64,000 nt of DNA from Sanderia malayensis (lineage: Eukaryota > Cnidaria > Scyphozoa > Semaeostomeae > Pelagiidae), in the NCBI GenBank assembly GCA_013076295.1, contig RQOL01000531.1:868001-932000 (forward strand), read 5' to 3'. Positions 1-11,270 of this stretch are shown here, in pieces. How positions within the stretch are numbered: the stretch's first letter is position 1; each line of letters begins with the position of its first letter. The position numbers and the translations under genes are program-made. The notes under the pieces were generated by a model that made no database searches, was not told where the DNA came from, and was given only the letters and a program-made list of their open reading frames with translations.

Positions 1-498
1 TCATTCTTAAGAATTAATGTTTATTTGAAGTGTGGTAAACACATGTGTTTCAGATTGTCTTTTTATTTCATACATCTGAGTTAAATGATGAAACATTTAA
101 TGAGCGCCCAGCCTTAAAAGAGCCCTCCCTCCTTGAATATGCGCTCTCTCCAAAAGCATCGAGAATTTGATGAGCGCCCAGGGCGCTTTTGAGAGTAAAT
201 GCGTGTTATGTGACTGCTGCACCATCTAGCTGCATCAACCGAGCGAGTTTGAATCAAGCCACCTGTCGATCATGACCTCTCTGGCTATTGGCTATGCCCG
301 ATGCTCGGTCACTAATCCATGCACATCCATTGACTCGGTGACAATAATGTGCGTGCCTGTTGTAATTTTATTCAATGTTTTTTTTATCACCCCTTGCAGA
401 AAATAATTTCTTGATTTTTTAGTATTTACGTGCGACGGTTTTTGTTGGCTTGTAAACAAAGCGAAGTGGTTAGTTATGGTCCGATTCGAGCTGAGAAG
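1..498. other. 5' flank of the first CAP gene, no gene seen
   Basis: No coding exon is visible here. Around 95-215 there are two diverged copies of a short GC-richer motif (ATGAGCGCCCAG near 100 and near 170), with facing AGCCCT/GGGCGC segments, which looks like a small repeat remnant. The promoter of the following gene should lie in the right half, but I see no certain TATA element. Confidence 0.4.
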
Positions 499-3400
499 AT
501 GAAAATGCATCCTTGTAGTCTATTCGCTATTTTTATTATCACACTAACAGGTACGTTGAACATTTCAATTACAATTTCTCTCGTTATTAGCCAAACTTCT
601 GTAATTTTATCGTGCAATGTACAGTGCAATGTATTACCGGTTGTTGGACAAGAAATTTTCCATATTGTTAGCGACGACTATGTCCCATCTATTCATTGTT
701 TTTACAGGTTAGCTAACAGTATATTGTAGACATCTGGTTTTATTTTGTAGCAGCCAAAGAATTGCTATTTTTTTCTTGGTTGCTAGTTAGCTTATGTGTA
801 TAATGATGATATATTTATGTATATATTTTTGTATTTTAAAGTTGGTTTGGGAGTGACAGTAGATAAATAAGCAAGAGAATAATTTTTGCAGAAAATCATT
901 TTCCTTAGTTATTGCGTAATTATTGCAGAAAGTCCATTTTTTTCGATAAAACCTATTGTTTCGCTATTTTTCGAAAAAATAGATTTTTGCAATATGTATT
1001 CTCTTGTTTATATATATTTAAGAAGTCTCCTTTTCGAGCTTGCTTGCTTGCTTATCAGGGGAACATGATACATATACTTATAGATATATAATACATATAA
1101 AAGAAGTACAATCAGAGAAGAAACATATTCAGACAGATCATAAGATCGCTTAAGCATGGGCAAATCAGCGTAACAGAATACGCGTTTCTTTCCTGATTGT
1201 ACGTCTTCTATACTATTGCTCTGTGCACTGCTCATATTGAGTACTCTGTAGTGGCATAGACAACATTAATTCAGTTATAATACATAGCTATGCATTTTTC
1301 TTTGTTGGTGTCAAGTTATTGCCTTGCTGTTACATTCAATGGCGTATAATTGAAATTGATTATTTTTTGTAGTTCTTCAACAAGCAAGCACAAGTCCGCT
1401 CAGGCATGGCAAGAAGCACGCGATAACAAAACACTTAGTTAAAAAGGCGAGTGTAGAGAATGCTGCTGTCAAGAAACAGGCTTTGCAAGCAAAGAAATCC
1501 AATCTTTTGCCAGGAGAACACGGGCTTCAGAAGGAAGCCATGGAAGTTGGAAAGAAGAAAGGAACAATTAGATTGTCTGGTCCATGGCACAGTGATAGTG
1601 GCCTGGATAGAAATATCGACCCACAAGAGGACTCCTATGTCAAAAAGGTCATCGCAAGTAATGAAGGATTGAATTTTAATAAAGACATGGCAGAGGCTGG
1701 AGGTATGATATTATAAACAGAATTTTAAGTAAACACCCGCATGAAAGAACCAGTAGATTAAGAACCTTCCAGGTTGATATTTCTACTCAAAACCGCTCAA
1801 AGCAATAGGGGAAACAATACGCTATTGTGTTTGAGCAATAGAATGGGCGCAAAAGTGTTTACTGTATTTCAAGTAGAAATAATCTCCCTTTTATTTTTCT
1901 TTATTCTTGTTCTTCTTTTCTCACCCCCTTTCGCCTCATTTTAGTCTTCTTTCTTATATATTTTTTATTTGTTTTTTATTTTGCCATTAGCATTACTAGC
2001 ATTATTATTAGCATTATTAGCATTAATTCTTTTTTCCCTGTGTTGTTTTATATGCTGTGTCCTTCGTAAAATTTCTTCCTTCTTCCAAATACTTGAATTT
2101 CTCACACCAATTTTGTTTGTTTGTCACCTTATTTTAATTCGAAGATACCCTAGCTCCAAAATTTACAAAAATTATGAAACTAATCTAATTCGAATAAAAA
2201 CCAATGTCTATTTAACGATTTATTTCAGAGGTTTTTGATGTCAATGGGATCGAGGACTTCTATGATAAGAATGCTTTGATAACCTACGAAGTGAATGGTC
2301 ACGAAATTCCGGTTCATCTGAAGCCGAAACTCACACCGCAAAATCAGCCAATGTTCCCTGAATATGGTCACGATTCCCTCTCACCGCCCGGTCTTTCCGA
2401 CTCGCGTAGCAACAGTGCTTCCCATTCTTCCCAATACAACCCAGGACACAAGGCGACTACGTTTTTCGGAATGTCTTTGAAAGACCTGCCGGAATACAAA
2501 GTCCAGGATACGCCCTCTGTCGGGGACAAACCACGTCCTAATCGAGCTTTGTTTGCTTCCCAAAAGTTTCCAGACGATTCGATAATCAATGGGGATTTTG
2601 CGTCAAGGCATCGTTTAGCATCAACCGAACAGCAGCAACCACCGACCGACAGGCTTTCGGCCGAGTATGCACAGGCGAATTCTTTCGGGCAGGAAGACGT
2701 GAGAATTGGTAAAAATCTCCAACAGCAGGATGCGGATCCTTCTGCGCAAGCTTTTGCGCAGCAAGTCATGGCGAGAGTGGGAAGGCCTGGATTCAATAGA
2801 ATGAACCCGAGTGACGAAAAGTTGTCGGAGGCCGAGGAATACTTTTACAAGAACAGGAACAAGAACTACGAGCATTTCGTGGGCCTACACGACGAAAGAA
2901 ACGAGCATCACGATGTGGACGGTCGTTTTTCGGATCACGATATCGCCGAGTTTAATCATCAGCAACATGACAGGAATAGTGATGAGCCACTGGAGCCAAT
3001 AGATCAGTCGAAGTTGCACAGTGGATTAAAGGAGTATTACAACAGCAGGCCAACACAATCGTTCCTGAATAATAATGGGGCACTGCGACCATCTGATGAT
3101 GTTATGGTCGCGGGACAGAATCGGGGTGTCGGAAAAGAGTTCGACGGGGATAAGCTGGCCCCAGCTGACATTGATTTGTCAAAGGCGCAACACGAACGCG
3201 AACCCGATCAGGGCGAGGGTAGGAGCAAGGACAAGGCAGAAGATGCATCGAGTAGCTTCTTCCAACAGCTTGAGAAAATCGACGAACAAAGACGGAGGAA
3301 CGAGAAAGACAAAGGCAAGGAGCAAGAGGAGAAGGACAAAGCTGACAGCAAATTAGCAGAGGAGGAAATGACCGCCAGCGATGGAACAGCTAGGCAAAAA

Positions 3401-5394
3401 GGCAGTGGCGAAAAGATGAAAGCCAAAGAGAAGTTGTTGAGTATTTTGGGTGATTTGACGAGCAAGCTGAAAGGAATGGAAGCAGCCGTGAAAGATGGTC
3501 ACACGGACGAGAGAAGACAGGAGGGCCCATCGTCTTCGTCAATGTATAATACTGAATCTGGGCAGGATTCTGCGGGGCACCAACATTCGTCGAGTGATAA
3601 CAACGATGAAAGCAATGGATATGCTCATCACCAACGTGATCATCACAGTGATGTGGAGGAACAGCCACTGACACCGGTAGATCATAGCTCAGATAATGTT
3701 AATGATCATCAACAGTATCAAGGCTATTCAGCTAATCCGGGGGGATCCCGGGGAGAAAATGCGGATAGCTCAAATTCTCCTGACGCCTCTAATCGCGCTG
3801 AAAGCTCCTATCATGGCGCGAATGGTCCTGCACAACAACAGCAGAGCTATGAACAACCTGAACAGATATCGCACATGATAAATAAGTTCAAGCAACACGA
3901 AAGGCCGTTTATATTCAACACAGAATCGATTGATTACAAAGGGCCGGCACACGGCAATTTCCAAGGCGATGAGGCGATGAACGGCAACGATGGTAAAGAT
4001 CGCGTTAACCGCGAACCAGAGAGTGCTCGTCGCCCGCTTATCGCGTCATTCTATCGTGAATCGCCGTCTGATCATTATGCGGATTTGGACAATTCGCCAC
4101 GTGCCCATTCCGAGAACGCTCCTTCGGATGATCACTCGGCTGCTCCCACGCAGAGGGACAACAGTGGCAGTAAGGCCAGTGCGAGTGATGTTAAAGATGA
4201 CGAAAGTTTTGACGATAAAGATGCGTCGAAGCAACAAGAGGATAATTCGAAAACGAATAAAGCGCCTGGTAATGCAGAGGCAGATAATAAACCTGAAATA
4301 GGTGAGGCTTTTATCTCGAAAATTTTCAACACGAGTTTATAGTTGCAACTAATACAATAAACTTTGAAAGCAACTAAAAAGATACCATATCTCCAAATGA
4401 ATAGCACGAATAGGCCGTTTATGAGAAGCTGTTTTCAAGTTTTGATTCCACGTGTCCCTCATACAATTTTATCTTCATGTAAATTCCAGTGCGCCGTACA
4501 ATTAGCTTATGAACATTTAGTTTATGAACTGGCCCAATTTTCATTGCATAGAGAGCAATAGATATTTTCCCCAATTATTATGTACAGTTTTTTTTCCTCC
4601 CCACACTGCTGTCATTGCCGCCATAAATTGACCCCAAGTCATCCATAAGTTGTTCACAATTAACCCATGATTTGTCCCTATTTTGTTATACCGATTTGCG
4701 CCAGGGTTTTCGTGAAATTGTCTCTCAATTTTGTGGACATGACCACAACCTTCATGTGTAGTTGACATGTTTTTATTTGTTTGTCACTTTCGTGAAACCC
4801 AGGCGTGTCCGTCAGCCGTAATTTCAATGAATAGACTGCCGAAGCTCCTGAGCTTGGTGTGAGCTTTATTTTTACCGAGCTTTCCTTTTGTTTTTTACAG
4901 ATGAGGATTTACCGGACTACAACGAAGTGAAGGATGCGGCAATATTCGAGGAGAATCTCGTTAGAAAGAGGTACCATTCCGATCCTCTACGCTGGTCCGA
5001 CGATTTGTCAGATGCTGCTCAGAAGGAGGCTGACGACTTAGCCGGTGTGAAGAACCTCGATTTGACCAAGAGTAAAGTACCCAAGGCAATGAATGTTGCG
5101 CTGCTGCCATTAAACTCGCTGAACGTTGGAAAGGATTCAGCTGACATGTGGCAGAAAGAGTCGAGCAAATTCGATTTTATGAGTCCGTTAATTACGAAGA
5201 AAAACACTGACTTTGCGCAGATGGTATGGAAATCGTCGAAGGAGTTCGGACTGGGTGTGGCCAAGACACGTGATAAGGAGAATTGGATCGTTGTAGCGAA
5301 GTATGACAGCCCTGTGGTTTCGGAATACGAGAAGCTCAGATCCAATCTCGAATCTGATATACCTGTACCCGACCCGTACAGTGATATTGCTTAG
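499..5394 (+). CDS. secreted CAP-domain protein with a long low-complexity region (982 aa, 4 exons)
   Basis: Exons are 499-550, 1373-1702, 2229-4301 and 4901-5394. All junctions are GT-AG in phase 1 and the total is 2949 nt. The N-terminus (MKMHPCSLFAIFIITLT) is a signal peptide. Residues about 18-127 are basic, 128-818 are very hydrophilic (D, S, N, Q, H, K rich, probably disordered), and about 825-955 form a CAP/SCP domain. Family features seen there include the LRWSDDLSDAAQ helix and FAQMVWKSSKEFGLGVA, which matches the CAP motif of GAPR-1-like proteins. CAP domains are secreted or membrane-associated folds with varied roles in lipid binding, matrix and venom; the role here is unknown. The first ATG is chosen because it opens the signal peptide, and an ATG two codons later is also possible. 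An AATAAA lies at 6146-6151. It has a convergent paralogue at 7025-10300 with the same exon plan. A matrix or biomineral role is only a guess. Confidence 0.85.
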
Positions 5395-7024
5395 TAAAGT
5401 ATAGGATATCCAATTGGCTAGTGTGGTTTGCAATCTGCGTGAGCATTTCATCATAATTTCTGCAGCCAGTTTTTGCGCGCTGATTTGGGAAAAGTGCGAC
5501 TTCATGAGATATATTTCACCACATTGCAATAGTTCCAATGTGCAAAACTCGCGCGCACTAAATCTGGCAGTTTGATGTGCGTGAATCAAGCAACTGAATT
5601 TTTCATGTGCGACGCTCACCTATTATGTTCATCGGAGGTATCATTGTGGTCCTGTTTCTTTTGTGTTTAATGGTATAATACGTGAGTGATAACGTATACC
5701 GTGCTATAGCTACTCTTGATTATCTTTAAACATGCTGCTTGCAGTGGAGAATGGCAATCTCAGCTATTCGTTGTTATTTGCATGTTGAGAATTTGTTGAC
5801 AAAGCTCGACAAGGCAATTTGATGCAATTGTATGCACGTTGTGATGTATGACATGTGTTGCTGCAAATTCAACGCATTTTGAGGCTGATACAGACTTCGA
5901 TTGAGCATCCAGACTGCGCCTGCGCCAGTGGTATGCAGATAATAATGGACTTCAGTTATTTTAATTGTATTTAGGATATCGTAGTTGAACTTGCTGATAT
6001 TTCATGGAGACAAATTCATGTTTGATTGATGATATTTAGCGTAAAGTAAAGTTTAGTAAATAGACGCACGGTGAAAGTGAAATTTAGTTTAATGGTGTAG
6101 TTTTCAAGAATTGTACATAGATTTATTTACTTGTGTATTTTCATGAATAAATAATGTAAGATAACAAATTGTGTTTGCTCAATCGTTTCTCTGATCGACA
6201 TCAACCAATCTAACAATTTACATTTTCATTAGACTTTGCATTTTTTCATAAAAAATATTGCTGCCCCCAGTGTTTGAGGCGATGATAATAACATATAACA
6301 TGAAAATCTAAATAATTGTTCGCTGAATAAAATATAAATTAATAACAGAACATTTTTTAACATTGTCACTGCGGGGGAATTCGCCTAAGCCCGGACCCTG
6401 TAGTAAAGAGAAAATTCCTATCCAGTTATGGACCATTTTTAGGGCCTTTTAATCTGGCTCTCCCCGCAGTGAAAGTTTCTTTAAACATGCCATGATTAAT
6501 AATAATAGCTTTTTCTACAAAACTGAAACATATACTCATATTTAACAATGCTTATTGCATGCATCTAGTAATAATATCCAGCTATCCTGCTTCTATTTCA
6601 GATACCGATAGATAAAGGGGGATCTGTGGTGTCAGTACCAAAGTTTTGTGTCAGTACCACACTTTGCATATTCACAACAAAATTTCTTGGTCATTGCGAA
6701 AGCTTGAATGGTATTTTCAAAAGCTTGAATGGTCCTTGCGAAAAATGTAAACGAATTTCAATCGGGTATGTTATATATATTTTATTCTTCAAACGTTCTC
6801 TACTTTTTAAGAAAATTAAACTGCTCCGACCATATCATACAATTTACAATGTTACTGCACCGGCCAGGCTGCCAGTCTGCGCACTTCAACGAAGCATTTT
6901 GGGCCATCCAAGGATCAAGCCATGCGGGACTGTTTCAATATTCATCACATGCAACACATCCAGATGCCTTAGAGCGCGGTCCAAGAAACTATAACAAGCA
7001 AACAGCCATACGCAATAGGAGCAT
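5395..7024. other. convergent intergenic region between the two CAP genes
   Basis: This holds the 3' ends of both CAP genes. A candidate polyadenylation signal for the left gene is AATAAA at 6146-6151. A TTTATT near 6780 could serve the right gene on the minus strand. A small terminal-inverted-repeat element sits at 6367-6471. I see no convincing coding exon; the open frames at 6626-7115 have no family features and overlap the 3' end of the minus-strand gene. Confidence 0.5.
6367..6471. mobile_element. short MITE-like element with CACTGCGGGG ends
   Basis: The segment begins CACTGCGGGG and ends CCCCGCAGTG, a perfect 10-bp terminal inverted repeat around about 85 bp of non-coding DNA. This is the form of a small non-autonomous DNA transposon. 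The family is not identified. Confidence 0.5.
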
Positions 7025-10000
7025 TCAATTCTTGTTATTGTATGCACTGTGTTTGGGCAGTAAGACTCCAGCGCCGTGTCGAAGACCATGTGATCGTTTG
7101 AAAAACGTCGCGTAGACATCACTCGTATCGTTACCCGTTTTAAGAACATTTTCTCGCAATGTTGTTTCGATGTTGCCCGGTGGTCTGTACAATGCCACCA
7201 CGTATACATATTTATTGTTTATATCATCGATACTTTTAGCCACGCCCATGCCCAACTCTTTCGAGTCTTTCCACACGACTTGCGCGAACTGACCCGTGTT
7301 CTGGTCGAGACGCGGGTCTTCGTAGCGATAATTGCTGCTCTGTTTGTACCACATGGTTGTCGCCGCGTCACCGGCTGTCTTGAAGTTTGCCCACACCTTC
7401 GCCACGTTTTCGCCGTAGCCTCGCTTGTCGAGATCGCTCGAGATCTCCAACGACTTCATGTCGGCCAAGTGCTCGGCCATCTTCTGCGCTTCTGTCGCCA
7501 AGTCATCGGACCAAACCAAGGGAGGTGAATGGTGCGCAGCGCGGTAATCGTTGGTCTTTTTCAGGCCGCCGGCCGCAAAGTCTTCGATCGTGCCTAAACG
7601 AAAATGAACAATGATTGCGATGATTATAATGATTATGGTGAGGCTGATTATTGTGACTGTGATTAAGTTGATTGTGATTGTGATTAAGTTGATTATGCCA
7701 ATGGTAATACCGATATAATGCTGGTTATTACAATGATGACTGTGACTAGGAGCCCTGATATCATGCATGATTATATGAAATGAAGCTCTTAAAAAAAGCA
7801 TGCGTAACTTTAAGAGTGTATTTCGACGTCCGGAAGAATAGCAAGATTGATATGTCAGTTGGAATCGTGTAGAGTTTTCTATCCAAAGATCTTGGGCAAG
7901 AAGATTTGAAAGTAGGGAGGAACTATGGCCTTACCGGGGTCCTCGTCTTGTGTGGCGACCGAAGCCTCTTCTGGCTGTTTGTTGAGTAATTTTGCAAGTG
8001 AGATACCGTTGTCTTTCTTCTTCAACAATCCTTTCAGCGTGTCAATACTCAAGGACACACTCTGTGTGTCACGAGCGATTGGGTCGTTCGTCTCTTCTTT
8101 GCTTCTTGTCAACTGCGACAGTACGTTGTTGTCAATCGCGTAACTCTTTTCATTGTCTTTAGTCTCAGCTGGTTCAGTTGCTTCGCTGCTTTTTGTTGTC
8201 GCATCTTCGTTCTTTTCACTTTCTTCAACCTTGAAGAAGAATAAGTCAAGTAAATTAACAATGAATCCTTTAAATATCTGCTCAATCTTGCTGCATTTGT
8301 TTTCTTGCTTTGGTACTTTGGCAGTTTTGCTATTAAATCTGCATTTAATAGCAAAACTGCAGCAATATCAAGCCATTTGGCCATCGCAGCAGTGCAATGG
8401 CTAAAACCACCGTGTTTCCATGTCTAAAGCTGCTACGTTTTACTTAGTAGCTTCAGATATAAAAACATAATTCGTTTTTGCACTACGTATCGCCAAAACG
8501 TTGTTCTTATTCCTCCGATACTATGTAGTGTTGCAATCGTTTTCTATGGCTGGTAAGCTAAAACTACTAATGCTTCACTCTTTCATAACGTGTTGTTCCT
8601 ACTTAGTTGTTACTTTTACAATGGACGTGCGTAAGAAATACAAGGCCTAATTTTCACACCTTGTGATGTTCACTGAGAGGAACCATTTTGCCATCATCCA
8701 GCACGATACCTTTCACGTGTTTTATGAATTCCGGATTCTTTAAATCGGGTAATATATCTGGAACCTCGTCTTTGGCGGTGGCAGTCACATCTTTTGTTGC
8801 TGGTCTCTTGATCATTCTCGTTTCCAATTCAGCCTTCTGTTGCTGGTTCTTCGATTCGAGGTTGTGGAGGTAGGCCGAAAGACGATTTAACTGTGACTGG
8901 CTCAATGGTTTTGATTTGTCCTTCTTGTCAGCAGTTTGCTGTTCACTATTCTCCTGTGATTGATTGATAACACTTTTCGTCTCACTGCTTTCACTGTGAC
9001 TTGGACTGCGATGCTCCTCCGCTGTCTCTTTGCCATTTGCGACTTCGGTGCGGCTTTTCTTGAACGACGTGTCGGGCAGTTTTCCGAGTGGGACGATTTT
9101 CCCATGAAACAATGCGAATATCGGAGCTGCGTCTTTGCCTTCGGTTTTCAGGCTGCTCTCAACCGCACCTGCCGATGGTGTTGGCTCATTCTTGCTTTCT
9201 GATCTTTCTGGTTTCAATGATCTGGCAGCTGCACGTTGTTGTTGCTGTTTTTTGTCATCGTCCGCTGCCGATTGTCTCAATTTCTCTGCGGACGCACCTG
9301 CTGTCGATGCAATGGCTGTAGTCGCCGAGTCCACCATGCTCACATTGCTTGGGGCGAAATTCTTCCTTGATAGCGATTCTGCATCATTCAGCAATGTTGC
9401 AAGATTTGCTAAAAAACCTGAATAACGCAAACAGAAATAGAAATGCCTTCACTCTGAAAAACGAGTTTAAATGTTTCTCAATAAAATTGAATTCAAATCA
9501 TCAAAGTTGGAGGTGAAAATTATTTTTCCACAGAGTCAAATGTTACAGTTGAATTTATTTACATCGACCACTATTCAACTCGAATCCCATGATGTTTTGA
9601 GCATTTTTTTATCTCCATGGGTTTGACTTGTTTTCTGCATGGCTTGCTCCGAGTTATGATTCACGACATTTCGAAACCTCGTTTACTCGAACAAGGTTCC
9701 CTTTTCCCTGAGAAAAGCTCGACAAGGCAAGATCGAACTCTATAACCTCGGAATCATTTCAAACTAACCTCGCTTCGACGGGCGCTCGCTGTGTCCGTCT
9801 GTTGGGATCATTTGTTTTCTCATGCGATGTCTCGGATACGAATTAGACAAATGGAAAACGCTTCCCTCTTCGTTGGCATTTGAATTATGATTGATGTAAC
9901 TATGTCTATATCCTTCAAACAAAAAACACCAATAAATATGTAGTATAGAAGCATATTCAGCAAAGTAATTCGACTGAGCAAAATACATCCAGTGCATTGT

Positions 10001-10300
10001 ACTTTTTCTCAAATCACAAATTTTTTCTGACATCACCTCAAGTCAAAAATGATTTGTCCAGACTAATATCTCTCCTTTCCCTTTCTTCTCCGCATACTGT
10101 TAGTAATACTCTATACCATAAACGTCTATACCATTTACAACAATTGCAAGGCTATGGACCCTAACACTTTATCATTAATTATCGATGTAAAGAAGGGCCT
10201 GAAATGTGTAGATATGAAATCACTTACTTCTATTTTCGATTTCCTTAAAAAAAAAGCAGCCCAAAACGACCAGACACAATAGAAACCTCCGCTGCAACAT
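7025..10300 (-). CDS. secreted CAP-domain protein, paralogue (564 aa, 4 exons)
   Basis: Exons in transcription order are 10300-10228, 9417-8660, 8229-7935 and 7593-7025. The sum is 1695 nt and the phases agree at each junction. The start codon opens a signal peptide (MLQRRFLLCLVVLGCFFF). Residues about 25-375 are hydrophilic and Q/S/K/E rich; about 378-520 form the CAP domain, with LVWSDDLATEAQ, an ENVAKVW segment and GQFAQVVWKDSKELGMGVA. The CAP exon begins in the same phase and the same position as in the neighbouring plus-strand gene, and both genes have a phase-1 signal-peptide exon, so they are paralogues now in convergent orientation. The middle regions share composition rather than alignable sequence. 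The donor after residue 277 is GTGTGA, weaker than the others. Specific function unknown. Confidence 0.83.
8321..8360. repeat. perfect 18-bp hairpin in an intron
   Basis: Positions 8321-8338 and 8343-8360 are exact inverted copies with a 4-nt loop, and weaker pairing continues outward. It lies in the intron between exons 2 and 3 of the minus-strand CAP gene. It may be a tiny palindromic transposon end or a small-RNA precursor-like hairpin. Confidence 0.7.
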
Positions 10301-11270
10301 GTTTAGTCTGTTTAACTAATGTAGAAACATAATATTGTGTGTGAAAAGGCAATTTTTCTATTTCGCCATTGTGTACTCTGTCTTGGACTCAAGTTTTTCG
10401 GTGTACCAGTTGGACACGCTTGGCTTATGACGTTACCTCGTGTTCAGCGAAGCGTGAATAACATGCATCCTGTTAGGTCAAGCAGACTAATAGCATCTAT
10501 GTGCATACATCTGTTTGCTTGCTCTGATAAGATAAATTTTCCCTCTCTTTTTTATCTGAGGAAAAGTTACTTCGTTTCGTGGCAATTTTTGCGGACCACT
10601 TTCACGCACACCGCTGTTCATCATTGCTTTCTTTTACGCTTTCCCCCTAACTTCACATCAAAATACGCATAAAGAGTTACAGGCTTCATACATGTAAACA
10701 TGTAATATAAACAAGTTATTGTATTATTTTAAGAGATTTGTTCCTCGACAAGCCCAAGGCCGCATTTAAGTCAGTTGGGCCTGGCCAAATTGATTTGGCC
10801 CTTGAAATATGTAAAAAAAACGTGTCACGTGTCACGTGTATAGTCTCAGTACCCTGCATATTTATTGGTATACTAAACTTGCAACGGAAATAAATTAAAA
10901 AAATCATGATACTGGCTGATGGCGTCAAATCAGTTTATGACATCCAGCTTCAAGGTTCATGTATGATTTAGAGGATCAATACTGTTGAAAATGAAGCAAC
11001 TGTGTTATTTGAAGACATTACATTCAATTCAAACAAAAAAAATCAAACAGTTATAGGTTTTCGAAATTTGCTCGGGCCCTAAATCTAAGAATCTTAGGGG
11101 CCTGGCCGGGCCAGTTGGCCATTGGTAAATGCGGCACTGGACAAGGCCTGTTTTCGGTTGGCGAAGATACTTCTGCGCATGCTTGCCAGAGTGAAGCGGA
11201 GGAGCTTACGTTTTTTCTCTTCCTCCGTTTCCGTGGCCTATTTCTCTCCGTGGCCTAATTTCAATCGAAC
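10301..11270. other. divergent promoter region between the CAP paralogue and VPS51
   Basis: Both neighbours start outward from here, at 10300 (minus) and 11271 (plus). No coding exon is recognised. Much of the centre is an inverted-repeat element (10757-11132). A pyrimidine-rich stretch at 11208-11245 just before the VPS51 start codon is probably 5' UTR. Confidence 0.5.
10757..11132. mobile_element. inverted-repeat element in the divergent intergenic region
   Basis: The segment near 10757-10802 (GCCGCATTTA, CAGTTGG, CCTGGCC, TTTGGCCC) reappears in reverse complement near 11078-11132, with a few mismatches. Arms of about 50 bp flank about 275 bp of AT-rich non-coding DNA. It is probably a non-autonomous DNA transposon. 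Confidence 0.5.

Noticed and set aside
2368..2796. 142-codon minus-strand frame opposite the first CAP gene
   Set aside because: It is antisense to the low-complexity exon, has no family features, and follows from the base composition of the coding strand.
6626..7115. Two overlapping plus-strand frames between the CAP genes
   Set aside because: They overlap the 3' end of the minus-strand CAP gene and contain no family features.
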